From Notospermus geniculatus (taxonomy: Eukaryota; Nemertea; Pilidiophora; Heteronemertea; Lineidae), in the NCBI GenBank assembly GCA_002633025.1, contig NMRB01000636.1, forward strand, positions 183,255-247,254: 64,000 bases of DNA, written 5' to 3'. Shown here piece after piece: positions 49,001-58,700 of the stretch (its first letter is position 1; the number at the start of each line of letters is the position of its first letter). The position numbers were made by a program, and so were the translations under genes. The notes under the pieces were generated by a model. The model ran no database searches. It was not told the DNA's origin and saw nothing but the letters and a program-made list of their open reading frames with translations.

Positions 49001-49025
49001 CGGCGGCCAACAGAAGAAGCAGTAG
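40055..49025 (+). CDS. Multi-domain arginine (phosphagen) kinase
   Basis: Phosphagen kinase (ATP + arginine or related guanidine to phosphagen) with at least three fused modules. Module 1 exons: 40055-40220, 40611-40879, 41254-41402, 41918-42083, 42594-42777, 42934-43075. Module 2: 43173-43354, 43489-43757, 43893-44041, 44385-44550, 44718-45237 (also starts module 3). Module 3: 45334-45602 or its near copy 46521-46789, then 47062-47210, 47559-47724, 48066-48249, 48859-49025. Counting the repeated exon pair once gives 3297 bases in frame (1098 residues). Each module has [21 protein letters not shown] (kinase signature) and GEHTES. The start used ([10 protein letters not shown]) follows an acceptor-like ttttgtag. 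The gap at 45680-46129 leaves the count of modules uncertain. Substrate is not proved; taurocyamine or hypotaurocyamine kinase remains possible. Confidence 0.92.
40331..40487. mobile_element. TA-type foldback, family A, copy 1 (module 1 intron 1)
   Basis: 'agggaggtttagaagtcaaa' at the left, 'tttgatttctaaacctctct' at the right. Inner arms 'cgacaacgttatttttca' / 'aaaaataacgttgtcg'; loop contains 'ccagattttatattatatt'. Same interior in copies 2 and 3. Confidence 0.88.
40901..41052. mobile_element. TA-type foldback, family A, copy 2 (module 1 intron 2)
   Basis: Begins 'tagggaggtttcgaaataaa' 22 bases after the splice donor at 40880 and ends 'gatttcgaaacctccg'. The interior is in inverse orientation to copy 1 (loop 'aatataaaatctggttaat'). 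Confidence 0.88.
41572..41765. mobile_element. Foldback, about 70-base arms (module 1 intron 3)
   Basis: 'gcccctgtcacactgtggcg' through 'ccccgcgaactagaatgaaa' to 'tggtccatggaccat', mirrored as 'atggtccatggaccatttca' through 'ttctagttcgcgggga' to 'cagtgtgacgggggc'. The family was not seen elsewhere in the window. Confidence 0.88.
43173..45076 (+). other. Kinase module 2
   Basis: Starts by splicing in phase after module 1 (linker SDKLERQVF, then [10 protein letters not shown]). Loop [16 protein letters not shown] site [41 protein letters not shown] again with His. The last two exons of the module are fused with the first exon of module 3 in one 520-base exon (44718-45237). Confidence 0.9.
45680..46129. 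other. Assembly gap (450 N)
   Basis: A run of undetermined bases inside the multi-domain kinase gene. Its left edge lies in an intron and its right edge inside a coding exon, both within the near-identical duplicated segment. Confidence 0.99.
46130..46863. repeat. Near-identical copy of 45168-45679 (exon pair plus introns)
   Basis: The exon ends, the intron phrase 'gattcgagttaatttcggat', the 269-base exon (I count six differences) and 'gctgatgtcaggtcgaactt' with about 25 further bases up to the gap all recur. The copy right of the gap additionally holds a TTAA MITE. Confidence 0.9.
46212..46432. mobile_element. TTAA-flanked MITE, 221 bases, absent from the twin segment
   Basis: TTAA + AGAGCCTCTAGAGACAGC at the left; GCTGCCTCTAGAGGCCCT + TTAA at the right (two mismatches in 18). 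The corresponding place in the twin (about 45238-45250) has 'taattaatcacac', a single TTAA. Confidence 0.88.
47262..47450 (+). repeat. tRNA-derived SINE, copy 1 (module 3 intron 3)
   Basis: A-box-like 'tggtgcagtggttgagcg' followed by 'aggccgagaggtctagggtc', then a body with 'gatcaagtgatgcgctgaat'. The same body occurs at 52305-52480. The B box here (agggtccatttcc) is degraded. Confidence 0.65.
48859..49025 (+). other. Terminal exon of the multi-domain kinase
   Basis: Begins after ccattccgcag with GLRGEHTES and ends QQKKQ-stop. AATAAA candidates follow much later (about 49932-49937), so the 3' end is not fixed. Confidence 0.85.
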
Positions 49026-51059
49026 ATAGGACATCCCACGGTGGCTTTTGTAATCGTGAAGTTTTACTTCGGGGACTCGCCAAGTTTTCTGTTGCTTTGC
49101 CCTTATTTCTAGAAATGGTTTTCACTCACCGCCACAGCAAGAGTCTGTGTATTTTAGCGAAGGTCACATCGTGTACGATGCATATCGACGGCTGATAAAC
49201 CAGGCCTGTTTTCCACTCAAAAGCTAGCCGCTGATTCGACGGTCACGATTCGGTCAGAGAAGTTAAATTAATGATAGGCCTAACGCCGGGGCCAAATCTG
49301 GGCCAAAATACTGCTGAACTGTGATAGTTTGGTCATGAAGAATAATATGCAATTTCTGAAACACCTGCTGAAGAAATGAGCAAGGTCGGTGATGTTAGTT
49401 TGTAAATCAGTTTCACTGAGATGGGAGGAGTCGTTAACTCGTAAAACTTCAGGCTAATATGATGCTAACGTTGAGATTGGTGTGTATCTTTCATGTCTTT
49501 GTCATCGTACTAATAATAACTGGCCATCTATTTTAACAAAGGTTTGGATACTTTTTGCTTGATGATGCTTTTTTGCATTTTTGCTCGTGCAAAAAAGCAT
49601 CAACCACTTCCTAGAGCCTTCATACTTGACTAAAATGTATCCCTTGGTGAGTCTTCTTCATCGGTGCCCCATAAAACATTCCATTTATGAGGACAGGTGT
49701 TGTACTTTAGAGAACATTCCTCACTGGGCGTACTCCAATGAAGACATCAGTACCATCAAGTTGGGCCTTTCACATGTTCCGACAGAAAGAATTAAATTTG
49801 TTTAAAATAGGTTACAATGTCAGGTCATGTGCTTCTGGCGTGATGGGTAAAGATTGGCAATGATATTGCCCATTTTGATGACGTCATATTGTGCAATAAT
49901 ATTGCACGTGTCTGGGCCGCTTAAGAATAATAATAAAACTAGGGATCAGGACAAAAAACTTCTGTATACATGTACATGGACGCTTGTTACCTTTTTGTTC
50001 TTCTACGACTTAATGCTTCAAGTTGTTAATAACATACCGAAAAGCTCTTAAATGAGTTAATAACATACAGAAAAGTACTTAACTGAGTTAATAACACACA
50101 GAAAAGTACTTAACTGAGTTAATAACATACAGAAAAGTACTTAACTGAGAGAACTAAAACGCCGAGAAAACAGTATTAAGTGTGCTAAACTAGGGACTGT
50201 TAATTGGCAAGTCGTGCCATCTTTTTTTTATCTACTGTGATTGATGTTGGCTGTTATTCTATATAATTCTACCAATATGTTTGAAACATTCCTATACAAG
50301 TAGATTATACAAGTGACCTAAGTTTAAGATTTCTGTTCTTGAGATAATACGTTGATAACGAGTCTGACCCGATGATGACAAGATTTTCTTACGAGTGTAT
50401 AAAGTAGGCAGCTGAAAATTTATAGATGTTTGTGCAGTTTGTTTGTTGCTTCTCAAAAAGTCTAGTTTTAGTTGAACACAACTTTTCGTAGCGGTGTGAT
50501 ACTTGCTCACCATGTTGCCGCACATGTCGCGGGCATACTTTCAGCTTGATTCTTTTGCATCGTAGGACAGTTTTGGATTTCACTTGTTAGGATAATAAAT
50601 GGCCATTCCAGAAAAGTATACAGTCACGTATATACACAGTACATTCCTGAAAAATATGGGAACTGGCGGCTACCGACAGACCAACTGGACACACCACAAT
50701 CCTTTTTTGCGAGCAAGGGCCTACTCCATTGCTCGTCGGAGGGGTCACAAGGTGTGGTGTCGTCACACTTTTAGATTGCTGCAAAGCTAACCTATTTCAT
50801 GTCCAGTAATTGTGTACAAAGGCACTCTGTATAAATCTTTGTCATTAATAAAGCTTCGTGCTGTGTTCTTTACCTCGTATCTTCCTGTTTCTTTGTTATT
50901 TTCAATCTCATCGAACGATCCTGTAAAGCCAACGGCAACGAATTACCGGTGCGATAGAATCTATGCCCCCCGGCCCCGCCCAACAATTGGCCGGGGGTCA
51001 CGTAGGAGTCAAAGGACTACCAGTGTCAATTTTGTATATTTCACAGATAAACAGCAACG
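49026..51059. other. Spacer between the two kinase genes
   Basis: Presumed 3' UTR of the first gene, a hairpin 'gatgcttttttgca'/'tgcaaaaaagcatc' (about 49562-49603), a minisatellite at 50028-50152 and the promoter of the second gene. An untranslated exon must end before the acceptor tttcacag (51039-51046). A TATAAA word at 50830-50835 is a weak promoter candidate. Confidence 0.45.
50028..50152. repeat. 31-base minisatellite, four units
   Basis: Unit 'aataacatacagaaaagtac' + 'ttaactgagtt', repeated four times with few changes. Confidence 0.92.
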
Positions 51060-54000
51060 ATGCAGTTCACAATGACAGTGGATGAGATGTTCAAGAAGAT
51101 CTCGGAGGCCCCGGCCGATAAGTACCACTCCCTGGTCAAGAAGTACCTGACTGCCGATGTCTTCAAGCAGTTGAAGGATAAGAAGACCAAGCTAGGGGGT
51201 ACTCTGGCTCACTGCATCAACACCGGTAAGTCCTTCACCCAATCCTGAAGCTGGCAGCGCACATATAGGCATGCGAATTCATGTCTAGTCATACATTTAA
51301 TAACATGCGTCTTATATACAATCTCACTTCCAGGTGCTGTGAATCTGGACAGCCACGTCGGCTGCATGGCCTGCGATCCAGAGGGGTACGAGGTTTTCGC
51401 CCCTCTCCTTGACAACGTCATCAAGGACTACCACAAGTTCCCCATGGACAAACCAATCAAACATCCCGCTCCAAACTTCGGTGACCTCAAGAACCTCCCA
51501 TTTGGTGACCTTGACCCTACTGGTGATATGGTCGTCTCCACCAGGGTGCGCGTCGGTCGCAGCGCTGCTGGATTTGCATACCCACCTCTCATCGCCACAG
51601 CCGTAAGTATTGTCAATGATGCACGGTTCCCTGATGCTAGATTTAGAGGGCTGTCGGACACGAAATCATGTGAAATATTCTCTATCGCATGATAATGCTA
51701 ACCCTAACCGTGACCTTTCCCTTCAGCCAATCAGAATAATCGTGACGGAGTAACAAGAGCTCTGATTGGTTGCCATGAGTTTGCACTCGACTCTGGTGTG
51801 TACCAAGTCAAGGACGATTCCGAAGATTGGCTGAAGTGTATCCAAACCGCATTACATGTACATGTATTTAAGTATGCATTCATTGGAAAGTCCACACTGT
51901 GTGCTTCGAAATCGCTTTTCATAACTATGACATGTGCGCCATGTTCCTGTTAGATGAAATATGGCCGTTTGCTATGGAGAACACGAAGGGTAACTTACAT
52001 TCTTCTTCTGATTCCAGGACCGTAAGTCGATTGAGACCAAGGCTCTCGAGGCCTTTGGTACCCTGGAAGGTGAATTCAAGGGCAAGTATTTCTCCCTGGA
52101 AACCATGTCAGCAGCTGACGAGAAGCAGCTGATTGAAGATCACTTCCTCTTCAAGAATGATGACAGGTACGCACGTTAGGTGGCGGCACAGACAAATTTA
52201 TGTCTGTGCGATCGCAGACATGCGCTCGAAACGCTGGTAGCAAACTACAAATTCCCATCGCGATTGGAAATCGGGTTGTCTGTGAGATGTCTTGAACTCG
52301 CCTCTACAAAGCGCGGCGGTGCAGTGATTAAGGGCATCGGACTCGCGACCGAGGGGCCGCTGGTTCGATTTAGAGTCGAGTTGCAACCTTTGATGCTCAA
52401 CTGACTCTGAAAGGATCAAATGATGCACTGAATGAGCTGCTCCGTCCTTGAGTTCCCCAGAAACGTTTCTGGGAGACTTACAATGAAATTTGCTAGAAAA
52501 GCCACACATCGTGTTCTTTCTGTATGCCTAATGCTCATCGCCAGGCGGACACTGGGAGATTCATTTGATATCTGTTTCCGCAGATTCAACGAGGCAGCTG
52601 GTGTCTACAGGGACTGGCCTAAGAGCAGGGGTATCTACCACAACCCCGCCAAGACCTTCCTTGTCTGGCTCAATGAGGAGGATAACTTGAGGATCATCTC
52701 TATGCAGATGGGTGGCAACCTTGGAGCTGTCTACAAAAGACTGGTCGAAGTAAGCTATCAGCTAATAGGGAGGTTTCGCAAGCGCCCGGTTAGGCCCTAC
52801 GACGACGTTTATCAATTGTGTGGGTATACCCAAACAATAGATAAACGTCGTCGTATGGCCTAACCGGGCGCTTGCGAAACCTCCCTAATGAGAGCGACTT
52901 TACTGCCGTTAGAGGCCGCCTGTTAGCAGTTAGCAGTCCCAGAACGTCACATTGACGTCACTGATGTAGGCCATGGCTTCACGTCATTGTCGACGACGTT
53001 GTGGCGTGCACTTCTTCTCTGTGACGTCAAACTTCATGACGTTCAAGGACCGCTAACTGGTGGCGGCCTCTGACGGCAGGAGAGTATCCAGTTCCGTAAC
53101 GTAATGCAGTCAGCGATGTGTCCAAAATCCCAAAGCCGCTTCTGCACACGTGAGAGCTTTCTCGTCGTTCGAGAGTTGGCTCTCTATCATTCTATGGAAA
53201 CTCATCAATAAAAAGGATGGCAGCAGTCGTAAGAAAACCAACGGTGGTGGCTTGACCATTGCGAGTGCTTTTCAAGGGCTGGTGGACTCCTGCGCCATGA
53301 TGTATTAAAAGAGTATTAATTAGGCAGTAGTTGGTAAATCGTTGACAGCTTGTCATGTTTATTTACGCATATAATCCTCAATACTGATGTGTCTTCCTTC
53401 TTTCCTTTATCTTGGCATGGCACTTGGCTTCCCGCCATGGACTGTGCACGTTGTGCACCCTAGAAGTTCCAGGGTGGCATTTTAGAACCTTCTATTGTAA
53501 AACCATCGAGAACAATGGATTTAAGGTGGACCTTAATGTTAAGGAACGTTCTAAAATACGGCCCCCATGTCCACATGGAGGCCTCCTCTTTGGATTTTGT
53601 TGGAAACTTCCTGTAGTTACCCTTGGAGGAATTACTGCCGTGGTGGCAGCGGTGGGATACGGCGTGGGTGCGGAGTTTTCCACACTGGCGACAGCTTGAC
53701 TTCGTCGGTGTATTTTCATCTACCTTCTCTTTTTCAGGGTATCAACCACATGGAGAAGAAAGTGCCCTTCGCACACAGCGATAGGTTCGGTTACCTAACC
53801 TTCTGCCCCACCAACCTTGGTACCACCCTCCGTGCCTCTGTCCATGCTAGGATTCCAGAACTTGCCAAGGATGAGAAACGTATGAACGACATCTGTGCCC
53901 AGTACAACATCCAGCCACGTGGTAAGCACCGAATGAGGCTTCAGGCTCCTCTCTAGAAGGACCTGAATTCAGGAGACTCTCCCCCTGAGAGTTTTTCGGC

Positions 54001-54498
54001 GCAAGTTGGCTCTCTGTGGGCAACTTAACCATAGAAAACTATGGGCAGTCGTTTGTCTCATTGGTCTCAGCGTAAGTCCTACGGAAACCAACAATGGTGA
54101 GTTGCCCATTGAGAGCCAATGAGCGCCAAGATCTCTCACGTGGAGCAGCGCCTTGGGTGCCATATCGGCATGTTATCGTAGTTGAACGACTTCCATTCTA
54201 TCTCATGACGTCATACAAGCTCCACACAGCGCGCTAGTGCATGGGTTACCATTGCAAAACTGCCTGGAGTGTGTGATGTTTTGCGTCAGAACCATCGTTT
54301 TCGTTCTGTGAATCCATGTACCAGCATATATCGTATATTCCAGGCATCCACGGCGAGCACACAGAGAGTGTTGGAGGTGTTTACGATCTGAGCAACAAGA
54401 GGCGCCTGGGTCTGAGCGAGATTGAAGCTGTCACCGAGATGGCTAATGGGGTCAAGGCCATCCTTGCTGAGGAGAGGAAACTCAGCGGAAAGAAGTAA
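51060..54498 (+). CDS. Single-domain arginine (phosphagen) kinase
   Basis: Cytosolic phosphagen kinase of 362 residues, the usual arginine-kinase size. Exons: 51060-51225, 51334-51602, 52018-52166, 52584-52749, 53738-53921 and 54344-54498, i.e. 166/269/149/166/184/155, the same module pattern as the neighbour. The start [14 protein letters not shown] follows an untranslated acceptor. [17 protein letters not shown] and GEHTES are present. Departures from standard arginine kinases: the specificity loop reads [13 protein letters not shown] (His for the usual Gly), NEEDN instead of NEEDH, and GIHGEHTES (His for the ATP-site Arg). It ends SGKK-stop. Tandem paralogue of the multi-domain gene. Substrate identity is uncertain; activity is likely because most catalytic residues remain. 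Confidence 0.93.
52305..52480 (+). repeat. tRNA-derived SINE, copy 2 (intron 3)
   Basis: 'cggtgcagtgattaagggca' (A box region), 'gctggttcgatttag' (B box), then a body with 'gatcaaatgatgcactgaat'. Same family and same orientation as 47262-47450, in the homologous intron of the paralogue. Confidence 0.8.
52766..52887. mobile_element. TA foldback, family B (intron 4)
   Basis: TA + GGGAGGTTTCGCAAGCGCCC at the left and its exact mirror + TA at the right. Arms of about 50 bases ('gttaggccctacgacgacgt' inward), small loop. It starts 17 bases past the splice donor at 52750. Confidence 0.92.
52890..53088. mobile_element. Family-J MITE copy 2
   Basis: 'actgccgttagaggccgcc' at the left and 'ggcggcctctgacggcag' at the right, with TGACGTCA words inside. 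Reverse-orientation match to 32902-33093. Abuts the family-B foldback. Confidence 0.82.
53985..54140. mobile_element. Family-Z MITE (intron 5)
   Basis: 'ctgagagtttttcggcgcaa' + 'gttggctctc' at one end, 'gagagccaatgagcgcc' + 'aagatctctca' at the other. Interior 'aaccatagaaaactatgggc' as in 37397-37542. Confidence 0.85.
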
Positions 54499-55731
54499 AC
54501 AACGTCACGAACGTCTGCTGTCGGCGAGAACTGGATTCCATCGAGACCGACACCAGTAGAAGTTTGGTCACGTGATTAGTGTTCATTGGCTGTCAGACTG
54601 AATATTACTTTAGTGGTTGCTCCGAACAACTGAGAAGAGGGCGGTGATAACCTTTTTAAGAGCGAATGTCAACACGTCATTACGTCACGAATTCGTGAAC
54701 TACGTCATCAAATGTTGTTGTCTATGAACCAGCCTGCAAAAAATTGACAAAACATCACACTGAAAACAAAACCTCACTCGACCCTCTTCTTAGTAAAGTT
54801 CAATTTTGTTTTTGATTTATTTAGAATACCCGGTATTTTGTCTTGATTTTACCGTTTTTCATTTTTATTAGTGTCAGTTTTTATTTTACTATATTTAATA
54901 GTTTGGTTTGGCTTTGAAAAAGACCTGTGCACAGCATTTTTATGTATTTGTAGAGACTCTTAGCGGGAAATGATATAGTGGATTCTTCTAAAGGGTGTGT
55001 CAAAATAAAAACGCTCGTCGGAAGCGATGACGTCATCACGTTCGTCAGGGGATGTTGTTTTCAAACAAATGGTAGTGTGAGGCAGAACACTGGGCTTATC
55101 TCGTTTACGTCATCATTTTGTGTGTTGGGATACTAAATCGAGGGAAGGTGACTGTAGTCGACGTCCTTAGGTTTCACGACATGGTGCAACCTCCATACAG
55201 CACGAACCAGTTCTGGACTCAAACCCTCTGCATGGAGAGTGATTTCATATCATTTACAAGTGCATGAATCGTGGAATGGCCATGTTGTTCTGTCAAAAAG
55301 ACGTTGATTGATTAAAAAGTGGATTTACGTCGTGACTTTCATCTTTATTATTGATGCATTACAATATTTACAAGTGTGCGCTGTTAGTTTGACGGCGATA
55401 GCACCATTGAGTCATTCACCGGAGGAGATGAAGAACATTAACTGTTGATTTGGAAAATAGTTCCCAAGTCATACTAATCACTCCAAAAACAGATTTTTTT
55501 CTGCTGCTCCACAATTCGCCACTTCTGACTTTTGCGGCTTAGAGTAGGCCTAGATCGTATCATTTTGACGTCATTCAGGCTGAAGGGGATTACAAAAGCG
55601 AGACTAGAGTTAACGTACGTTATTGTTCATGTAGGCCACGATGTATCACGACATTGCGCAGTAAGGTACCTCCACCGCCACTGCACCGCACTGCTGGTTA
55701 AATTGGTAGAATATTCGGTCACGCAAGAGAG
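54499..55731. other. Convergent 3' ends of the kinase and the phosphate transporter
   Basis: AATAAA on the plus strand at 55004-55009 and on the minus strand at 55344-55349 are plausible processing signals for the two converging genes. No other gene seen. Confidence 0.5.
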
Positions 55732-58700
55732 CTACCGCACAAGTTCCCTCAAACCCGCAAAAATCGCGGCGGAAAATAAACCAGAAACGGGCAACGTAAC
55801 GACCCAGGCCAAAACGATATTACGAAATATCGTCCAGTCCACGTTCTCGCGAGATCGGAACCTCCCCGTGCAGACGACGGAGCCGACTTTACAATGTGTG
55901 GTGCTGATGGGAATCCCGATATTTGAAGCGACAAGGACCGTCACGGCCGAGCCAATTTCGATGCAGAAGCCGCTGAAATTGAAGAAAAGTGCAAGGTTAG
56001 TTTAGTCACTTCGTGGTGTCCGTAAAAAAGAATAGAATGTCGCTTCGGTATTTGTTTGGGCTCAGGGTTGTGTTGGGGCACTTCGCGTGCATCCGGGGCA
56101 TGCATCTAGCCTACTGTGCTTTACTGTGAAAGCCAATCAAATTCGTTGTTTTTCTATTCATTTTACGGTCAAGGTAAAATTTCATGTCTTTTTCTCATTC
56201 AATGGTCAGGGCTCGGTTCAGTAAAATTCCCTCGTTTACGGTTTAGGCAGGCGCCAGCTCAAGTAGTGAAGTTGGTGGTCGTTGAGTGTAGGCCTAGGCC
56301 TAGGCCTACTCAGTTTTTAGTTTTGAAGTTTGGCCTGCCGACTGGCCCTGAAGGTGTTTTCTTGTTCCCACGGGAAAGTGAGAATACTTACCTCGATGGT
56401 GTAATCTTTGTTAGGTCTTTGCCTAGCGTCTCAATCACCCGCCTTCCTAGCACCCACAGACCAACAGATATCCCCACACCTCCAAACGCCAACAGCCAGA
56501 TGGGCGTGGCCGACTCTTGGTCCACGGTACCCTCCATACTGACGATCCAGATACTGATTAAAGGACCAATCGCGTTACTGCAACGAGGCAATAGAGTGGT
56601 TTAGATTCCGAATGAGAACGTTCACCGTTCTGGTTTAGTCGACCAGCGCCATAGGATGAGCTATCTGGGGTGAAGTCAAGGTTATCACTTTGACGATATC
56701 CACTTCGTAGACCTACTCAAGGACGGCCAGAGGGACTCACCTGACGTCATTTCCTCCATGCGCAAATGAGCCAAATATGGCCGTCAGAATTTGAAGAAAT
56801 GTGAAGAGAATTTTTGTCTCGATTCTGTCTTGGACTGTTGCTTTCGACGGGGTTGGCTGCTGAAAAGGTACATTTTGAAAATGACGACCACCACTGAGTT
56901 AGAACGAGATTTTCGAACAGAAACTGCTGGTTCTTTTTGTGTCACACGTCAGTAAGGACGAAACTCTCTAACATACCTTTTCTACGTCCTTGACCTTTGG
57001 TATGGATCCGTAGTCATTATTTCCTGCGCATCTGTGGTCAGGATGCAACTGACACATCGCACTAGACTCCTCCTTGTTATTGTCCATGTCAGCACCAGTA
57101 TGAATCTGAAATGTTCTATAAGGCTTATCAAACTATACACACTTCTACCAGTACAACCCAAACTTACGATCCTCCTCGGATCATGGGATGCTTGAATACC
57201 CTACGGAACTCACCTGAGGGTACAGACCTCCAGCGACCTCTATCGACGTCTCACACGGAGCTTTCTCGTCAACCAAGATGGCGGCATTTTCGTCGCGGAC
57301 AACCCCCTTATTTCTGCGTATCGTTACTTCAGTGTCGCACTCGTCTGTGACAATTAAGGAAATAATATTTGAATGAATTCACTCCCATTATACATATATT
57401 ATCATGATGTTCAAGAACCCACACTTCCAGCAGCTTTATAGATTCTGATCTTCGGTAACGAAGTTTTCCGACGACTGCCGAACGTTTGCCGACCCTGAAC
57501 GGAAGTTGGCGACGACCGCTAACCGAAGTGCACGAATGTCATCCGGCCTTCAGCCTGATTTCGGTTGTGGTCCTGCTGATTCTCTTCCAATGGCACAACA
57601 GTTTTAACTGTTTAAGGAATTTTTTAAAACATTCCTTCATTCCGGCAGTTTCATTTGGCAGTTTTTCCCGCTCAGGGCGAATTCCGTTTCATTCTTTAAA
57701 TTAAACTGCAGGAAGTTCAGAAGATAAAGTGATAAAGTGACTAAGAGGAATCAAGGCACGCGTGATCAGCCATCGCCGATCACTTCATTTACACTCATGT
57801 CAATCAACTTGTCGTTTGATTTATGTTATCAATGGTGTCAATCATTTATGAGGTACGTCTGGAGAAAAATGCGATAACTATGACACACGAATAAAAACCA
57901 ACTCTTGAGTGGTTCAGGTGTGATGAAATCCGACGATGTGTTCGTCAATTTTTGCCAAAAACTGGCAATCTCTCAATGAATACCACCTTTTTCGCACATT
58001 GAATGTCAAAGATAACGTCAAAGTTAGGCCCCATCCTCATTCTTTGGTGTCCCCGTATGACTCACCTAAGATCTTTACTCTCATCCACGGGACGACTACA
58101 AGTCGAACGACCAACCCCACAATTAGGCCCGTTGAAAAGGTGAGGAGGATCGTACCCCACAGGGGGATCTTGTCAAACCCTAGCGCTGAAATCAACACAG
58201 GTCAGTATAGATCAATTTCTTTTTGTTTCTATTGGTTGGGGAAACGGAGGAAACTTAAAGTCCCTATGTATTCAATTTGAAAAAACACGACGTCAGTGTA
58301 GTGTAAAATGTTCTATGCTCTATCTGAATACATTAGAGCTCTCCCTGCAGTTTTTTCGGTGTGTCCTGTAAACTAGGCCTTGATTCTCTGAAGTACGTAT
58401 CAGTCAAGCATTTTGGGGACCTTCACGACCTATGAGTCCCCTACGTGCACTCTCCTAACATTTTGAAAATATCGTAAAATTCAATACAGTGGGGTTTTAA
58501 AGTCATTCGTGAGACAACTTACTCGGTGTTCCGCTGTAGAATATAGAAAATACATTGATGATGACCGTCAGGGCGTAGATGAAGGGAAGAAACATCAACC
58601 CAGGCTCCAGGGGGTCATCCTGAAAAGGAAACAGAATTGAAGCTGTTTTCCCTTGCTACCGAATGATGTCGTTTCATTCGCTGATGTGCAGCGACATCTG

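Larger units (their letters stand above)
45077..49025 (+). other. Kinase module 3 (interrupted by assembly gap)
   Basis: N-terminal part in 45077-45237, second exon at 45334-45602, then 450 Ns. Beyond the gap the end of the first exon (46130-46195) and the second exon (46521-46789) appear again, then the remaining four exons to a TAG at 49023. Loop [37 protein letters not shown], the only module keeping Arg at the position where others have His. C-terminus GGGQQKKQ. Confidence 0.85.

Noticed and set aside
49562-49603. Bacterial-type terminator hairpin
   Set aside because: The hairpin 'gatgcttttttgca' is real but, in an animal genome, rho-independent termination does not apply; probably a small palindrome in a 3' UTR or spacer.
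50599-50790. 63-codon plus-strand frame between the kinase genes
   Set aside because: No family similarity, no splice partner; likely chance.
55532-56604. 157- and 162-codon plus-strand frames
   Set aside because: Antisense shadows of the last two phosphate-transporter exons.
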